NCBI GenBank assembly: GCA_004379165.1 | Contig: NKXK01000041.1 | Coordinates: forward strand, 1 to 57,301 | Origin: Rhodocyclaceae bacterium | GTDB taxonomy: Bacteria > Pseudomonadota > Gammaproteobacteria > Burkholderiales > Rhodocyclaceae | DNA: 57,301 bases | Reading direction: 5' to 3' | Shown: piece after piece, positions 19,038 to 28,550 of the stretch | How the letters are laid out: each line of letters begins with the position of its first letter | How positions within the stretch are numbered: the stretch's first letter is position 1 | The notes under the pieces: generated by a model | Databases searched by the model: none | Told to the model about the DNA's origin: nothing | The model's input: the letters and a program-made list of their open reading frames with translations, nothing else | Made by a program: the position numbers and the translations under genes

Positions 19038-20918
19038 ATGAGCGGGCAGTTCGCGCTCCTGAAACAGCGGCGTTTCGGCCCGTTTTTCATCACGCAGTTC
19101 CTAGGCGCCTTCAACGACAATCTGTTCAAGAACGCGCTGGTGGTCTTGCTCACCTTCCAGTCTGCGCAATGGACCAGCCTGAAGCCGGAACTGCTGGCCA
19201 ATCTCGCTGCAGGCATCTTCATCCTGCCCTTCTTCCTGTTTTCGGCTACCGCCGGGCAACTGGCTGACAAGTACGACAAGGCGATGCTGGCGCGGCTGGT
19301 CAAGGTGCTTGAAATGGCGATCATGGGCGTCGCGGCGGCAGGCTTTTATCTGCAGAGCCTGACGGTGCTGATGATCGGACTATTTCTCCTCGGCCTGCAT
19401 TCGACGCTGTTCGGGCCGGTCAAGTACGCCATCCTGCCGCAGCACCTGCATGGCGACGAGATGGTGGGTGGCAATGCACTGATCGAAGCCGGAACCTTTG
19501 TTGCCATTCTGGTCGGCACACTCGCCGGCGGCCTGCTGGCCGGCTCGGTGTCGCATCCGGTGTGGATCGCGGTTGGCGGTCTGGTGGTGGCGCTGGCCGG
19601 CTATGTCACCAGCCGGGGCGTCCCGGCTGCGCCGCCGCCGGTGCCGACGCTGCAGATCAATCTCAATCCGCTGAAGGAAACCTCGCGAAACATCGCCTTT
19701 GCTCGCGGTAATCGCACAGTCTTCCTGTCGATTCTCGGCATCTCCTGGTTCTGGCTGTATGGCGCGCTCTTTCTTGCGCAGTTTCCGGCCTATGCCAAGA
19801 ATGTGCTCGGTGGTGGCGAGTCTTCGGTCACGCTGCTGCTCGCCACGTTCACCGTCGGGATCGGGGTCGGTTCGATGCTCTGCGAGCGCATGTCGGGAAA
19901 GATGGTCGAAATAGGTCTGGTTCCCTTTGGCTCCATTGGCCTGACCCTCTTCGGCCTCGACCTCTATTTTGCTTCACCGGCCAGCGCTGCTTCAGGAGAA
20001 GCGTTCCCGCTGCTCGTGCTACTGGCAGAGACAGCCATCTGGCGTGTGCTCTTCGACCTGTTGATGCTCGGCGTCTTTGGCGGCTTTTTTATCGTGCCCC
20101 TGTATGCCCTGGTGCAAATCCGCAGCGAGCCGGCATTTCGTGCCCGCATCATTGCCGCCAACAATATCCTCAACGCCCTGTTCATGGTGGTTGGCGCGCT
20201 TGGCGCTGCTGCGATACTTGCTGCCGGCGTCTCGATTCCGACGCTTTTCCTGATCGCAGCCTTGCTCAATGCGGCAGTCGCCATCTACATCTACGGCCTG
20301 GTGCCGGAATTCCTGCTCCGTTTCGTCGCCTGGCTGCTGGTCAAGGCCATTTATCGCCTGCGCGTCAGCGGGCAGGCGCACATTCCGCTCGACGGGGCGG
20401 CCGTGCTGGTGGCCAACCATGTCAGTTTTGCCGATGCCGTGGTGATCATGGGCGCGTCGCCGCGACCGATCCGTTTCGTCATGGATCACCGCATTTTCAG
20501 GACGCCGCTGCTTGGTTTCATCTTCCGCCACACGGGCACCATTCCCATTGCGCCGGCCAAGGAAGATCCGGAGATGATGGAGAAGGCCTTTGACGAGGTT
20601 TCTGCTGCGCTACGCAATGGCGATCTGGTCGGCATCTTCCCGGAAGGAGCGATTACCCGCGATGGCGAGCTGCAGACATTTCGGCCCGGTATCAGCCGCA
20701 TTCTCCAGCATGATCCGGTGCCGGTGGTGCCGATGGCCTTGTCGGGCCTGTGGGGCAGTTTTTTTTCGCGGATCGACGGCGGGGCGATGAAAACGCCTTT
20801 CCGTCGCGGTGCCTTTTCACGGATTGCTTTGACCGTCGGCGAGCCGGTGCCGGCAGCGCAGGCGACGCCAGCCCATCTGCAGGCTTTGGTGCTGGCGTTG
20901 CGCGGCGAGCGTCGTTAG
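19038..20918 (+). CDS. MFS lysophospholipid transporter-like protein fused to PlsC-type acyltransferase
   Basis: 626 aa. Residues 1-425 form a 12-helix MFS transporter starting QRRFGPFFITQFLGAFNDN, the LplT signature. Residues about 440-626 form a 1-acylglycerol-3-phosphate acyltransferase with the NHVSFADA motif (HX4D), the FPEGAITRDG block and a late PVVPMALSGLWGS. LplT imports lysophospholipid and Aas re-acylates it. Here the flippase and acyltransferase are one polypeptide, but the acyl-ACP ligase half of Aas is missing. The acyl donor is therefore probably supplied by another enzyme (inference). Confidence 0.85.
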   Translation: MSGQFALLKQRRFGPFFITQFLGAFNDNLFKNALVVLLTFQSAQWTSLKPELLANLAAGIFILPFFLFSATAGQLADKYDKAMLARLVKVLEMAIMGVAAAGFYLQSLTVLMIGLFLLGLHSTLFGPVKYAILPQHLHGDEMVGGNALIEAGTFVAILVGTLAGGLLAGSVSHPVWIAVGGLVVALAGYVTSRGVPAAPPPVPTLQINLNPLKETSRNIAFARGNRTVFLSILGISWFWLYGALFLAQFPAYAKNVLGGGESSVTLLLATFTVGIGVGSMLCERMSGKMVEIGLVPFGSIGLTLFGLDLYFASPASAASGEAFPLLVLLAETAIWRVLFDLLMLGVFGGFFIVPLYALVQIRSEPAFRARIIAANNILNALFMVVGALGAAAILAAGVSIPTLFLIAALLNAAVAIYIYGLVPEFLLRFVAWLLVKAIYRLRVSGQAHIPLDGAAVLVANHVSFADAVVIMGASPRPIRFVMDHRIFRTPLLGFIFRHTGTIPIAPAKEDPEMMEKAFDEVSAALRNGDLVGIFPEGAITRDGELQTFRPGISRILQHDPVPVVPMALSGLWGSFFSRIDGGAMKTPFRRGAFSRIALTVGEPVPAAQATPAHLQALVLALRGERR

Positions 20919-20947
20919 CGTTCGCCCGCCGGCTTTCTCCCGTTCCC

Positions 20948-20979
20948 GATTTTGGGCATTTTTTCGGGTTGACCGAAGC
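20948..20979 (+). repeat. Dispersed 33-bp repeat, copy 2
   Basis: GATTTTGGGCATTTTTTC followed by GGGTTGACCGAAGC. It lies in the 85-bp spacer between the convergent MFS-acyltransferase and penicillin-binding protein genes. It differs from the core by one base (CCGAAG for CCGCAG). Confidence 0.8.
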
Positions 20980-21003
20980 TTCCCCCGGAGGGCGGTACCG
21001 GCG

Positions 21004-24000
21004 TCAGGTGCCGTTACCGTTGGCCGGTTTGTTGTCCGCTGGCGCTTCTTCGTCCGCCATCGGAAGCACTGGCGCCAGCGCAGTGGTTAGCGGCACCGGG
21101 CAACGTTGCTCGCTTGCCGGGTCGAGCGCCGGCAGCAGGGTTGGGCCCAGCGATTTGAGAATCTGCACCGGCAGCGCCGAGGTGAAGCGGTATTGGCCGG
21201 CTTCCGGACCCATGACGTAGGCCGTTAGCGTGCCGAAGTGGCGTGGGCCGAGGTAGAAGACGAAGGTGGCGGTGCGGTTGAGAGCGACGCCACGGCTGGC
21301 GCCCTTGCCGAGGACGATGCGGTTGTCGCCGGTGCCGGTCTTGCCGCCCATCGTCAGCGGCTTGCCATCGGTAAGCTTGAGTGAGCCGGCAAGGCGCTTG
21401 GCCGTGCCGCCTTCGACCACTTCCGACAGGGCATTGCGCAGCGCGCTGGCGACTTCCGGGGCCATGACGCGCTCGCCGGCACCGCTGGCACCGGTAAAGC
21501 GGGTTTCGTAGGGTGTGCCTTCAGCGAAGGCAAGGCGGTCGATGCGGCGGGTCGGCTGACGGATGCCATCGTTGGCAATAATGCCCATCAGTTCCGCGAG
21601 TGCCGCCGGGCGGTCGCCCGAGCTGCCCAGTGCCGTGGCCAGCGAAGGCACGAGGTGGCCGAAGGGGTAGCCAAGGCGCGCCCAGCGGCGATGGATGTCG
21701 AGGAAGGCCTCGACTTCCAGCATGGTGGCGATGCGCGAGTCCTGCGCATCCTTGAAGCGGGTGTTGAACAGCCAACGATAAACTGCCTGGCGTTCCTTGG
21801 CGCCGGCCTCGACGGCCTCACGCCAGGTGGCGTTGGGCTTGGCGATCAGATAGCCGACCAGCCAGAGTTCCAGCGGGTGCACGCGAGCGATGTAGCCGCG
21901 GTCGGGCAGGTCGTAGGCGTGCGGGCGGTAGCGCTGGTAGAGGCTGGCGATCTGCTCTCGGCTGATGTCGCTGCGATCGAGACGATAGCGGAGGAAGGCG
22001 TCGAGTGCGTCCGGCGGGGCGTCGGGCGAGAAGTAGCGGAAGGCGGCTGCAAGGCGGTCCGGCGTCTGGCGCAGGCCGCCGAGGAAGGCTTCCTGAACTT
22101 CAGCCGAGGACTTGCCACGGTATTTGTTCCAGAAACGACGCAGGAAAACCTGGCCTTCCTGGTCAGCAAAGCGGGCAAGATATCCGGCGCGGCGCGGGTC
22201 GCCCGCCTTTTGCAGCAACTGCGCACTGCTGCCCGGCACCTGGAACATGGTGTAGCGCACGACGTCGCGCATCAGCCGGACGAAAGGCAGGTTGATCGAG
22301 GCCTGCAGGGCTTCGCGCACGGTCGGCACGCGGCCGTCGTCTTCCTTGCGGAAGTTGTTGAAGCTATGGACGCCGCCGCCGGTGAAGAAGTCTTCGGCCG
22401 GGCTGGCGGAGTAGCTGCGTGCCAGCGCCGCCTGCAGCATCGCCGGCAATTCGGCTTCCTTGTTGGCGATCAGGTAATCGACCGCCCAGCGGCTGATGTG
22501 GTCGCGCGGTTCGATGCTCAGCTGGCGCAGTTCGTTGGTGGTTTTTGCTGCATGGCGCTGGTGCAGTTCGGCGACGATTTCGAGGTAGGTGGTCAGCACG
22601 CGCAGCTTGGCGGTCGAGCCGAGTTCGAGCTTGCTGCCCTCGTTGATGTCGAGCGGCTGGTCGGTGGTGTCGGTCTGCACGCGGACGCGGTTGCCGTGCG
22701 GCGTGCTTTCGACCAGATTGAAGCTGTAGCGTACGGCGCCCAGGCTGTCGGCTGCCAGCATGCGCTCGCCGAGCAGACCGTCACGGCGGGCAATTTCCGG
22801 GTTCGAGAGGCTTTCGAGATAGTCGGTGACGCGACGCTGGAGGGGGCCGTCGAGTGTCGTGACGACTTCCGCATCGAGGCGGTCGAGTTCGTAAAGCGAC
22901 AGCCCGAGCAGGCCGGCCAGACGGTTGCGGACGGCCATCGCGCCCTTGCCGGCATCAGCAGGCAGCGTCGCCGGGTTGGTGGCCAGGTTGCGGAACTGCA
23001 GTTCGCTGGCCAGCGCGGCATCGCGCAGGCCGGGGCCGATCCGGCCATGGCTGGCGAGCAGGCGGACGTGGCTGGCAATGAGCTGGCGCAGATCGTCGCG
23101 CCCCTTGGCGGACAGGTAATAGCTGGGCCGGCGGTGGGCGATCATCAGCGCCATCACCTGCTGCAAGGCGGTCGCCTGCGCCGCCAGTTGCGGGCCTTCG
23201 CCTTCGGGCGCAGCGAGCAGTGCATTGACCGTGTCGAAATCGGCACCAAACCACACCCAGAGGCCGTCGCCCAGCCCATTGACCTCGCCGAAGCCGGGTG
23301 CAGCGGAGAGCGGTACTGTATTCAGGTAATCAAGCAGGATGCGCTGCCGGGCCGGCATCGTCTCTTCACCATCGCGATAGGCGCGGACGCTTGCCGAAAT
23401 CATCTGGCGCAGCTTTTCGTCGCTGTCCGGAGTCACACCATTGGGCGAGTGGCGGTATTTTTCGATCTGCGTGGCCAACGTGCTGCCGCCCGGGGCATCG
23501 AAGTCTTCATCCACCATCTTTCCGATGCGGCCGATCACGGCGCGGGCAAAGCGCAGCCAGTCCACTGCCGGGTTCATTTTCGGCCGGTCGGGGTCGAGCA
23601 GATGACGGTTTTCGATGAAGGTCAGCGTCTCGGCGATGCGCTTGGGAATTGCCTCGAAGCTGGTATAGCCCCGATACGGGTAACGGAAGCGGTACAGCAC
23701 GTCGTCGCGACAGTCCTCGACATTGAGTCCGGCGGCAGCCTTTTCCCGGTAGGGCGGGAAATAGCCCTGATCGACATAGTTCAGCAGTGGTGTCGAGAGC
23801 CGCGCCTGGCGGCTCAGGGTATAGCCGGCGGCGGTCAGGCGCTGTGAAAGTTCCGGCAGACGGCGGTAACCCATGCGCTCATCGAAAGGCCCGTGGGTCG
23901 GGAAGCGGATGGCGGTGCTGGTGCCTTCGACGGTCTCGTAGGTCAGTGTCGCTGCGTAAACGCTGATCTGGCTGGCTTGCAGGCGGGAGCTGTCAATTTC

Positions 24001-24096
24001 GTCGGCGACCCACAAGCCAAGCCCCAGAGTAAGGATGCCGGCGGTACCGGCCAGCAGCCAGCGCTTGTGAATTTGAAACGGTGCGTTGGGGCGCAT
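21004..24096 (-). CDS. Bifunctional penicillin-binding protein (GT51 transglycosylase plus transpeptidase)
   Basis: 1030 aa, long for a class A PBP. One N-terminal helix (WLLAGTAGILTLGLGLWVA) anchors it. The GT51 domain (about residues 140-330) has FIENRHLL, GGSTLATQIEKYRHSP, KLRQMISASVRAYRDG and ILLDYLNTVPLS. The transpeptidase shows the catalytic GSTAK near residue 494 and KTGTG near residue 919. An unusually long insert between them (about 400 residues, with SLYQRYRPHAYDLPDRGYIA) is not assigned. Start ATG 24096 is chosen: the frame continues 41 codons upstream, but that part encodes the dispersed repeat. It would polymerise and crosslink peptidoglycan in the periplasm. Confidence 0.87.
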   Translation of the reverse strand: MRPNAPFQIHKRWLLAGTAGILTLGLGLWVADEIDSSRLQASQISVYAATLTYETVEGTSTAIRFPTHGPFDERMGYRRLPELSQRLTAAGYTLSRQARLSTPLLNYVDQGYFPPYREKAAAGLNVEDCRDDVLYRFRYPYRGYTSFEAIPKRIAETLTFIENRHLLDPDRPKMNPAVDWLRFARAVIGRIGKMVDEDFDAPGGSTLATQIEKYRHSPNGVTPDSDEKLRQMISASVRAYRDGEETMPARQRILLDYLNTVPLSAAPGFGEVNGLGDGLWVWFGADFDTVNALLAAPEGEGPQLAAQATALQQVMALMIAHRRPSYYLSAKGRDDLRQLIASHVRLLASHGRIGPGLRDAALASELQFRNLATNPATLPADAGKGAMAVRNRLAGLLGLSLYELDRLDAEVVTTLDGPLQRRVTDYLESLSNPEIARRDGLLGERMLAADSLGAVRYSFNLVESTPHGNRVRVQTDTTDQPLDINEGSKLELGSTAKLRVLTTYLEIVAELHQRHAAKTTNELRQLSIEPRDHISRWAVDYLIANKEAELPAMLQAALARSYSASPAEDFFTGGGVHSFNNFRKEDDGRVPTVREALQASINLPFVRLMRDVVRYTMFQVPGSSAQLLQKAGDPRRAGYLARFADQEGQVFLRRFWNKYRGKSSAEVQEAFLGGLRQTPDRLAAAFRYFSPDAPPDALDAFLRYRLDRSDISREQIASLYQRYRPHAYDLPDRGYIARVHPLELWLVGYLIAKPNATWREAVEAGAKERQAVYRWLFNTRFKDAQDSRIATMLEVEAFLDIHRRWARLGYPFGHLVPSLATALGSSGDRPAALAELMGIIANDGIRQPTRRIDRLAFAEGTPYETRFTGASGAGERVMAPEVASALRNALSEVVEGGTAKRLAGSLKLTDGKPLTMGGKTGTGDNRIVLGKGASRGVALNRTATFVFYLGPRHFGTLTAYVMGPEAGQYRFTSALPVQILKSLGPTLLPALDPASEQRCPVPLTTALAPVLPMADEEAPADNKPANGNGT

Positions 24097-24185
24097 GAGG
24101 TGTTTTAGTTTTGTGAAATCTTGCCGCCAGTATATTGGGATATGCGGCGGTCGTGCAGGCGGAGTGAGGATTGAGCCGGGACCGC

Positions 24186-24218
24186 GATTTTGGGCGCTTT
24201 TTCGGGTTGACCGCAGCA
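24186..24218 (+). repeat. Dispersed 33-bp repeat, copy 3
   Basis: GATTTTGGGCGCTTTTTC followed by GGGTTGACCGCAGCA: the copy closest to the consensus. It lies 90 bp upstream of the penicillin-binding protein start and just beyond the 3' end of the kinase remnant. Confidence 0.85.
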
Positions 24219-24236
24219 TGTCGCCGCGGGGCCGGC

Positions 24237-24610
24237 TCAGCTGCGCTGCGGAGCTTCCAGCCAGTGCAGGATGACCGGGTAGGGCGCTTCCGGACGCACC
24301 GGTTTGGCCACGAAATCATCCATCCCGGCGGCAAAACAGCTTGTCTTCGACAAAGGCATGGGCGTTCATGGCAATGATGGGCAGCCCTGAACCGATTGCC
24401 TGTTTCCGGATGCGGCGCGTCGCTTCCAGTCCATCTATTCTGGGCATCTGCATGTCCATCAATACCAGGTCGAAGCGCTGACGTTCGATCTGCTCCAGCG
24501 CAGCTTGCCCGTCCTCTTGTTTCATTGGCAAGGACTTGCATCGCCAGTCTGACGAAACCCCGCTCGGTAAATTTCACCGCGTTGGTGGCGTAGTTGAGCA
24601 GGTAGGTGTT
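24237..24610 (-). pseudogene. Decayed hybrid sensor kinase/response regulator
   Basis: Three frames carry consecutive parts of one protein. First is an ATPase N-box (YLLNYATNAVKFTERGFVRL, about 24610-24540). Next is a receiver (QRFDLVLMDMQMPRIDGLEA and LPIIAMNAHAF, about 24520-24320). Last is the receiver tail (AGMDDFVAKPVRPEAPYP, ending 24237). The sequence between the ATPase start and the receiver is deleted, and at least two frameshifts are needed to read it. Together with the repeat it accounts for the gap of about 620 bp between the PBP and ubiA. Confidence 0.75.
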
Positions 24611-24719
24611 TCAATTCTCCGCCTTTCACTCGGCCTGGAGCAGCGCGCTTAATACAAAGCGGTCCTGAAAAAGCAGGCGGTATCTGCGGTCGACCAGCAA
24701 GGCAGGCTAAAATCACGGG

Positions 24720-25610
24720 ATGAACTGGCCGGCGCTCAAGGAAAAACTCGATCTCTACGAAAAGCTGATGCGGCTGGACAAGCCGATCGGCATTCTGCTT
24801 CTCCTCTGGCCGACGCTGTGGGGCGTCTGGCTCTCCGGGGCTGGGCGTCCGGACTGGGTGGTGCTGCTGGTCTTTGTGCTGGGGACGGTGTTGATGCGCT
24901 CCGCCGGCTGTGTGATCAACGACTATGCCGACCGCGAGTTTGACCGCCATGTCGAACGGACCAAGGAGCGTCCGCTCACCTCTGGCCGGGTCACGACCAA
25001 GGAGGCGCTGGCGCTGTTCGCCGTACTCTCGCTGTTGGCCTTCGCGCTGGTGTTGATGCTCGGTAACCGGCTGGTGATCTGGATGTCGGTGCCGGCGGTT
25101 TTTCTCGCCGCCAGTTATCCCTTCACCAAACGTTTTCTCGCCATTCCGCAGGCCTACCTCGGCATCGCCTTCGGTTTCGGCATTCCCATGGCTTATGCGG
25201 CGCATCTGGACAGCGTGCCGGCGGTGGCTTGGGCGCTGTTACTGGCCAATGTCTTCTGGGCGGTCGCCTATGACACCGAATACGCCATGGTGGATCGCGA
25301 GGACGACCTGAAAATCGGCATCAAGACCTCGGCCATCACCTTCGGACGTTTCGACGTCGCGGCGGTGATGCTGTGCTACGGGGCGATGCTGGCAATCCTC
25401 GCCGGCGTGGGGGTGTCCCAGCAACTGGGCGCGGCTTTCTACGCCGGCCTGCTGGTGGCCGCGGCGATCATGGGCGTGCATTACAACTGGATTCGCGGTC
25501 GCGAGCGGATGGCCTGCTTCAAGGCCTTTCTGCATAACAACTACGTCGGGCTGGCGATCTTCTTCGGCATCGTCGCCGATTACCTGATTTCCGGAAGGAG
25601 CCTGCCGTGA
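24720..25610 (+). CDS. ubiA: 4-hydroxybenzoate octaprenyltransferase
   Basis: 296 aa integral-membrane prenyltransferase. The two catalytic Asp motifs are [20 protein letters not shown] (residues about 74-94) and [16 protein letters not shown] (about 190-205), with eight to nine hydrophobic helices between and after. The first residues [19 protein letters not shown] are the UbiA signature. It joins the IspB-made octaprenyl chain to 4-hydroxybenzoate, the first committed ubiquinone step. ubiD, the next-but-one enzyme of the pathway, lies 1.5 kb downstream on the same strand. Confidence 0.94.
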   Translation: MNWPALKEKLDLYEKLMRLDKPIGILLLLWPTLWGVWLSGAGRPDWVVLLVFVLGTVLMRSAGCVINDYADREFDRHVERTKERPLTSGRVTTKEALALFAVLSLLAFALVLMLGNRLVIWMSVPAVFLAASYPFTKRFLAIPQAYLGIAFGFGIPMAYAAHLDSVPAVAWALLLANVFWAVAYDTEYAMVDREDDLKIGIKTSAITFGRFDVAAVMLCYGAMLAILAGVGVSQQLGAAFYAGLLVAAAIMGVHYNWIRGRERMACFKAFLHNNYVGLAIFFGIVADYLISGRSLP

Positions 25611-26035
25611 AGCTTGCCCGTTTTTTGCTGTTTTTCGCGTTGACCGCAGCAGTCGCGCACGCCGAAGACACGCGCCCCTTGGCGCCCTTGCCGCCCGCGG
25701 CACAGGAATCCCTGCGCCAGGAGATGCTGGAAAATCTGGCAGCACTCAATGAGGTACTGACGCTGGTCGGCAGTGGCAAGCTGGCCGAGGCCGGTGAGGT
25801 GGCGGAGGCCCAGCTCGGTGTGTCCTCGATGGGCAAGCACCGCGCCAAACCGATGGACGCCCGCCCCGGCCCGCACATGCCGCCGGCCATGCACGGCATT
25901 GGCATGGACGGCCACAAGGCGGTCAGCGAATTCGCCGCCGCGGCAAAGGCCGGTGAGCGCGACCGGGCGATTGCGCTGCTGCCCAATCTGACGGGGGCCT
26001 GCGTCGGGTGTCACTATTCGTACCGGACACGGTGA
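25607..26035 (+). CDS. Small secreted c-type cytochrome-like protein
   Basis: 142 aa. Signal peptide ([19 protein letters not shown]), a helical body and one heme-attachment motif, CVGCH, at the extreme C-terminus followed only by YSYRTR. A C-terminal CxxCH on a four-helix body resembles cytochrome c' or c556-type proteins, though it is Met/His-rich in the middle ([16 protein letters not shown]), which could also bind metal. GTG 25607 overlaps the ubiA stop (GTGA). Part of the signal peptide is encoded by a copy of the dispersed repeat. Confidence 0.75.
   Translation: MKLARFLLFFALTAAVAHAEDTRPLAPLPPAAQESLRQEMLENLAALNEVLTLVGSGKLAEAGEVAEAQLGVSSMGKHRAKPMDARPGPHMPPAMHGIGMDGHKAVSEFAAAAKAGERDRAIALLPNLTGACVGCHYSYRTR
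25617..25652 (+). repeat. Dispersed 33-bp repeat, copy 4, inside a signal peptide
   Basis: CCGTTTTTTGCTGTTTTTC then GCGTTGACCGCAGCAG. It encodes [12 protein letters not shown] of the cytochrome signal peptide. The T-rich left half supplies the Phe/Leu run, and the GACCGCAGC core supplies Thr-Ala-Ala. Confidence 0.65.
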
Positions 26036-26082
26036 GCGAAGTCGCACCAAAATATAGGATCATTATGAAACATGTTTCCTCG

Positions 26083-26112
26083 CCTGCCGATTCGACCAAT
26101 ACTAACGGCAGG
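26083..26112 (+). other. Inverted repeat between the cytochrome and PilZ genes
   Basis: CCTGCCG (26083-26089) and CGGCAGG (26106-26112) form a perfect 7-bp stem with a 16-nt loop. No T tract follows, so it is more likely an mRNA-stability or processing hairpin than a terminator. It lies inside a possible 19-codon ORF (26065-26124, MKHVSSPADS...), which I do not call a gene. Confidence 0.45.
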
Positions 26113-26129
26113 CAGCAACGCTGAATGGA

Positions 26130-27023
26130 ATGCTAAAAATGGCACTTGAAGAGCAACCCACATTTCTCAAGGTCTCGGGCACGGACGTCGAGGTGGGCAA
26201 ACCCTTGCCGCATAACCTCTACGATGGCAACCGCAAATTGTTGTTGAAGCGTGGTTATGTCATCGAGTCAGAGAAACAGTGCGAAATCCTGATTGAGCGC
26301 GGGCTCTACCGTAATCTTAGCGAGCGCACTTCAGTGTCCGGGCCAAACGTGCAGGATGAGCCGCTGCCCTCACGGGAAACGGTGACTACGCTGGATGCCG
26401 CCAAGCTTCGCATCGGCGATCCACTTATCCTCCAGGCCACTGGCGATGCGCCACGGCTGGCTGTGCGGGTGATCGGTTATCTCAAGAACAAGGGACTGAT
26501 TACTACGGTTCCCGAAGCCAATGGCGAATATGTCATGCTTAAGGACGGCCTGACCTTCGTGGCCCGTTTCTTTTCCGGAAAAAATGCATTTGCCTTCACG
26601 ATTGTCCTCAACAGGCAGACCAGCGTCCCTTTTCCGCATGTGTATTTTTCTTACCCCCGTGAGGTTCGCGGCGTAGAAATACGCAAGGGGGAACGCGTTG
26701 ATGTCGAACTGATTGCCGCGATTACCTCTGCCGAGGGCAATGGTGTTGCTTCCGGCAAGATCATCAATCTCAGCAAGGGCGGCTTGGCTCTGCGCGCGAA
26801 GGCGCCGCTGGGTCAGGTGGGTGACGTAATTCACGTCAAGTTCAAGATCACCGTAAACGACATCCAGTCGTATGTCGATTTCAGTTGTGTCATCCGTGCA
26901 GTTTCTCAGGATGGCGCCGATCCTGCGATGCCCAGCATGCATGGTCTGCAGTTCCTGGAGGCAGACTCTGCTATGCAGATGACTTTGTTGGCCTTTATCT
27001 ATCAAAAAATGGCGGAAAACTGA
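26130..27023 (+). CDS. PilZ-domain protein with YcgR-like N-terminal part
   Basis: 297 aa. Residues 1-65 hold a small domain (GKPLPHNLYDGNRKLLLKRG) seen in other betaproteobacterial signalling proteins. Residues 85-175 are YcgR-N-like, and residues 180-295 are a PilZ domain. The PilZ c-di-GMP loop is present but weak: EIRKGERVDVE carries one Arg of RxxxR, and INLSKGGLAL stands for D/NxSxxG. It may therefore bind c-di-GMP weakly, or another ligand. The diguanylate cyclase at 35.5 kb is a candidate producer. It sits between ubiA-cytochrome and ubiD. Confidence 0.75.
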   Translation: MLKMALEEQPTFLKVSGTDVEVGKPLPHNLYDGNRKLLLKRGYVIESEKQCEILIERGLYRNLSERTSVSGPNVQDEPLPSRETVTTLDAAKLRIGDPLILQATGDAPRLAVRVIGYLKNKGLITTVPEANGEYVMLKDGLTFVARFFSGKNAFAFTIVLNRQTSVPFPHVYFSYPREVRGVEIRKGERVDVELIAAITSAEGNGVASGKIINLSKGGLALRAKAPLGQVGDVIHVKFKITVNDIQSYVDFSCVIRAVSQDGADPAMPSMHGLQFLEADSAMQMTLLAFIYQKMAEN

Positions 27024-27074
27024 GCGCTGGAGTTGCTCCAGTCGTACCATTGTTTGAGTTCCTTGAGTCTTGAA

Positions 27075-28550
27075 ATGAAATACCACGATCTGCGCGACTT
27101 CATGTCGCAGCTGGAAAAGACTGGCGAACTGAAACGCATCGCGATGCCGGTCGATACGCATCTTGAAATGACCGAGATCGGCGATCGTGTATTGCGTGCC
27201 GGCGGGCCGGCGCTGCTCTTCGAGCAACCGACGACGCAGGGCCGCAAACAGGAAATACCGGTGCTCGCCAACCTCTTCGGCACACCGAAGCGGGTCGCGC
27301 TTGGCATGGGCGAGGAATCGGTACAGGCGCTGCGTGAAGTCGGCAAGCTGCTGGCGTTCCTCAAGGAACCGGAGCCGCCCAAGGGGCTGAAGGATGCCTG
27401 GGAAAAACTGCCGGTGCTGAAGCAAGTACTCAACATGGCGCCGAAAAAGGTGTCGTCAGCGCCGTCTCAGGAAGTTGTCTGGGAAGGCAAGGATGTCGAT
27501 CTGGCCAGGCTGCCGATCCAGCACTGCTGGCCGGGCGACGCTGCGCCGCTGATCACCTGGGGGCTGGTGGTGACGCGCGGGCCGCACAAGAACCGCCAGA
27601 ATCTCGGCATCTACCGTCAGCAGGTGTTGGGTCCAAACAAGGTGATCATGCGCTGGCTGGCGCATCGCGGCGGCGCGCTGGATTTCCGAGAGCATCAAAT
27701 AGCCAATCCCGGCCAGCCTTTCCCGGTGGCGGTGGTTTTGGGTTGCGACCCGGCAACCATCCTCGGCGCGGTGACGCCGGTGCCCGATTCGCTCTCCGAA
27801 TACCAGTTCGCTGGCCTCTTGCGCGGCGGCAAGACTGAGCTGACGCAATGCCTCGGTTCGACCCTGCAAGTGCCGGCATCGGCTGAAATCGTGCTCGAAG
27901 GCGTCATCCACCCCGGTGAAACGGCGCTCGAAGGCCCCTACGGTGACCACACCGGCTATTACAACGAGCAGGCCGAGTTTCCGGTGTTCACCATCGAGCG
28001 CATCACCATGCGCAAGCACCCGATCTACCACAGCACCTACACCGGCAAGCCGCCCGATGAACCGGCGGTCCTCGGCGTTGCGCTCAATGAAGTCTTCGTG
28101 CCGCTGCTGCAGAAACAATACCCGGAAATCGTCGATTTCTACCTGCCGCCGGAAGGCTGCTCGTACCGCATGGCCATCGTCAGCATCAGGAAGGCTTACC
28201 CCGGTCATGCCAAGCGGATCATGTTCGGCATCTGGTCCTTCCTGCGCCAGTTCATGTACACCAAGACGATCATCGTGGTGGACGACGACATCGACATCCG
28301 TGACTGGAAGGAGGTGATCTGGGCGATGACCACGCGCTTTGACGCGACACGCGACACGACGCTGGTCGACAACACACCGATCGACTACCTCGACTTCGCC
28401 AGCCCGGTTGCCGGCCTCGGCTCGAAAATGGGCATCGATGCCACCAACAAGTGGCCGGGCGAGACCAATCGAGAGTGGGGGCGGCCGATCGTCATGGATG
28501 CCAACGTGAAAAAGCGGGTCGATGCGATGTGGGCCGAGCTCGGCCTATGA
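27075..28550 (+). CDS. ubiD: 4-hydroxy-3-polyprenylbenzoate decarboxylase
   Basis: 491 aa, the usual UbiD length. The start [20 protein letters not shown] is the family N-terminus, so ATG 27075 is used rather than the in-frame codon at 27033. The protein carries the prFMN-binding and catalytic regions ([20 protein letters not shown]; Arg-Glu-Asp residues around [13 protein letters not shown]). It uses prenylated FMN, made by UbiX, to decarboxylate the prenylated ring in ubiquinone synthesis. It ends with an ATGA overlap to the acetyltransferase. Confidence 0.94.
   Translation: MKYHDLRDFMSQLEKTGELKRIAMPVDTHLEMTEIGDRVLRAGGPALLFEQPTTQGRKQEIPVLANLFGTPKRVALGMGEESVQALREVGKLLAFLKEPEPPKGLKDAWEKLPVLKQVLNMAPKKVSSAPSQEVVWEGKDVDLARLPIQHCWPGDAAPLITWGLVVTRGPHKNRQNLGIYRQQVLGPNKVIMRWLAHRGGALDFREHQIANPGQPFPVAVVLGCDPATILGAVTPVPDSLSEYQFAGLLRGGKTELTQCLGSTLQVPASAEIVLEGVIHPGETALEGPYGDHTGYYNEQAEFPVFTIERITMRKHPIYHSTYTGKPPDEPAVLGVALNEVFVPLLQKQYPEIVDFYLPPEGCSYRMAIVSIRKAYPGHAKRIMFGIWSFLRQFMYTKTIIVVDDDIDIRDWKEVIWAMTTRFDATRDTTLVDNTPIDYLDFASPVAGLGSKMGIDATNKWPGETNREWGRPIVMDANVKKRVDAMWAELGL

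Noticed and set aside
21655..23847. 730-aa plus-strand open frame opposite the penicillin-binding protein
   Set aside because: The minus strand has clear GT51 and SxxK/KTG motifs; this frame has none.
26065..26124. 19-codon ORF between the cytochrome and PilZ genes
   Set aside because: Contains a perfect hairpin, and no family or clear ribosome site supports it as a gene.
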